A DNA stretch of 64,000 nt from Ornithodoros turicata. Lineage: Eukaryota; Arthropoda; Arachnida; Ixodida; Argasidae. The translations under genes and the position numbers were made by a program. Below the pieces are notes generated by a model. It saw only the letters and a list, made by a program, of their open reading frames with translations. It had not been told where the DNA came from and searched no databases. Shown here one piece after another: positions 52,439 to 64,000 of the stretch (its first letter is position 1; the number at the start of each line of letters is the position of its first letter). The stretch lies in the NCBI RefSeq assembly GCF_037126465.1, contig NC_088210.1:22221511-22285510 (forward strand). The letters run 5' to 3'.

Positions 52439-53261
52439 GTAACCAGTCTTCGCGCTGGCATCACCAAGATGCTCCCTAAAGCGACGTGCATAGTGTGTTC
52501 CGAGCAGCTTCTCGTGCACGTGCCCTTCTGAACTACCGTTTATTACGCACGTGCTTCTCTCGTGCACGGGAAATGTAGTGCGGAAAGGTCGCCGCCCTGT
52601 GCCGGGCCACCCTCACCATTGGATCCTAACCCTAACGGCATCTGTTTCCGATTATGTAATGTATCAGACCGTCCCGTTAAAACTTCAGAATCAAACACGC
52701 ATCAACACACACAGGATTATATAGCCGCAAATGTATTACACATTCAGATGCTGCAGGGCGCTTTATCCCTACTACTAAGCCTAACAATGCCCTCCTGTCA
52801 GCATGCTACTACACGAACGGTACCGTTAATAATCGTCGATCTGTATCATATAAATCGCAAGGACGAACCCCTCACGATGTCTCCGACGTTTAAGATATCC
52901 GTACGCTCGAGTTATGTGAGCTTTTTCAATTTTGCGCGTGCATGGATGCATGCATGCTCCATGTCCTTGTCTGTTGTACCGAGAAATATGTACGTATGCG
53001 AAAAGTGAGCATTGGATTGCCTTGTTCATTTATCGTTGGCATTACTTGACAACCTAGTCGAAATTACACGTTCTTCTGGGCTGTACGTGATGCGAGATGA
53101 GTTAATGCTGGTCTAGTTCAAGTTTGGGATGCACCATCCTATTCTCACAACACCAGCAAACATTTTTCCACCACAAATATATTTTTCTTTGAGATATTAC
53201 TTTGGTGTTAATCGATGGTCATTCCTTCTCCTTGCAGGGTCGAAGAACATAACCTAGCAGA

Positions 53262-62801
<9,540 letters not shown>

Positions 62802-64000
62802 GCAGACGAGCTCTTTCCGATCGTACGCCTCTCTTCCTTCCTCCTCCTCCGCCCTGACCCCGAGAGAACTAAAGAAAAAAAAAAACTGCGCGCTTCACAT
62901 TGCACTGGACCAAAACTCTTTCTCCTTCCCGCTTGGTGTTGCCTTCTCTCTACCTTTCTCTCTCTGCCCCCTTCATAAACGAGCGAGGGTGAGACTTTTC
63001 CTTTTTTTTTTTTTTTTGCTCCTTCCTCAAGGGACGTACACAGATGAGGACTTGGAGAGAGCACCACTGCCCACCGCAGTCTTTTTTTTCTAGTCAAGCG
63101 TGCATGCAAGGAACTCCCTCCTTCTTACTCTACTCTCTTTCTCTTTTTTTTTTCTTTTTTGTGTGTATGAAGCTCACAACAAAATTGCGAGGTGACCGTC
63201 TTGTGGGTGGGGTGGTGGGGGGTTGTTGTGCTCTGCTGCGAGAGAGGAAAAGAACTGCTCGGGTGGAGAAAGCTGCTGCAACATGCCCTTGTCAGTGTCA
63301 CTGGCCCCCGTGACATCCGGCAAAGGGTTGCCCACAGCTTTGCTGGCTGGCTTCACGAATCGGCAAAGCGACGGCAGAAGGTTGTGTTAGTGGCATTCGA
63401 GGACTGTGTACATCCGTCTTCACCTTCTTTGTCTGTTAATTTTGCTTTTACTTTGTGTTTTTTTCTTTGGCAAGGTACATTGTGAGCATGCACCTGTTAC
63501 TGTACATAGTGTTTTATGCGAGAGTTCAGATTTTGAGCATTATGTCGTACTTCCTTTACTTTGCCGACCTCTTCGGGTCAAGTTATGGTCAGTGAGCTTA
63601 CTGTTAATGGAGGCATTTTGTGAGAGTGTGCGTGTTGTGCTTTTGGAGTTGCATGCATGAGAGATGGCCTTGTGCGGAGCACTCTGGGACCACGGTTTGC
63701 AGGGTTTACTTTAGCACAGCCGACACTTCGGACATGAGAGCATCAGAGGGGGACAGGCAAGAGTGTGAGAAACCCTTCAGTTTATGCGCATGAACACTGA
63801 GCTGTGTTTAGGTCACCTGTGTGTTGCGTGTTGTAGCCGCCGGTTTTGTGTTTGGTGCATTTGAGTAAGGAGGAGGGATGATTTCTGAAGTGCTTTCTTA
63901 CGGCTCGCTTGGACGTTTCACTTGGTGACGGCAAGGCATTCGTGCCCTTGCTTTGCCTCCTTTCTACCCACGGCTTGTGCGTGCGTGTGTGTGTGTGTGG
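62802..64000 (+). other. GNB1 3' UTR
   Basis: T-, TC- and GT-rich sequence directly after the GNB1 stop codon with no other exon signal. No canonical AATAAA was found before the window end, so the UTR probably continues beyond it. Confidence 0.6.
63976..64000. repeat. GT microsatellite at the window edge
   Basis: TGTGCGTGCGTGTGTGTGTG-type repeat running into the end of the window. Confidence 0.85.

Overview
This is nuclear DNA from an animal with many introns and a heavy load of repeats. The Gbeta protein is closer to the arthropod than the vertebrate form. The large introns, tRNA-derived SINEs and dense non-autonomous DNA transposons suggest a chelicerate, most likely a tick; this is inference, since no species-specific marker was seen. 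I saw no bacterial, organellar or viral genes and no open transposase or reverse transcriptase. Every mobile element found looks non-autonomous.

Layout. (1) 1-15 kb is gene-poor. It holds a partial minus-strand gene at the left edge (first coding exon 272-421) and many fold-back elements, SINEs and hAT-type elements. (2) 15.4-25.1 kb, minus strand: a 14-exon gene for a divergent SLC13-family (INDY / Na+-dicarboxylate-like) membrane transporter, which I assembled by splice sites and matching phase. Both sodium-site SNT signature motifs are altered. Its introns carry a hAT > MITE > MITE nest. (3) 27.3-35.6 kb, plus strand: a four-exon gene of unknown function. Its last intron holds two intronless antisense genes for disordered, basic proteins. 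These share a WGKAK[ST]YPGSxTVSEL motif and appear to be a tandem family. (4) 38.1-49.3 kb, plus strand: a 13-exon GH20 lysosomal beta-hexosaminidase with an intact active site and a possible alternative terminal exon. (5) 50.1-50.8 kb, minus strand: MOCS2, encoding both subunits of molybdopterin synthase in one uninterrupted bicistronic unit. (6) 52.3 kb to the right edge, plus strand: the heterotrimeric G-protein beta subunit (GNB1 type), seven coding exons and exactly 340 codons, with a long 3' UTR.

The genes do not form a pathway. The coding sequence is ordinary housekeeping and membrane machinery, apart from the divergent transporter and the nested WGKAK pair. The repeat fraction is informative. 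There are at least two TA-target fold-back MITE families (called A and B here) that insert into and beside each other, several hAT-like elements with 8-bp target duplications, a TIR family with 5-bp duplications present twice, two SINE families and several unclassified inverted-repeat elements. Family names (A, B, C, R, SINE-1, SINE-2) are local labels. All exon boundaries come from reading splice signals, phase and family similarity, not from transcripts.
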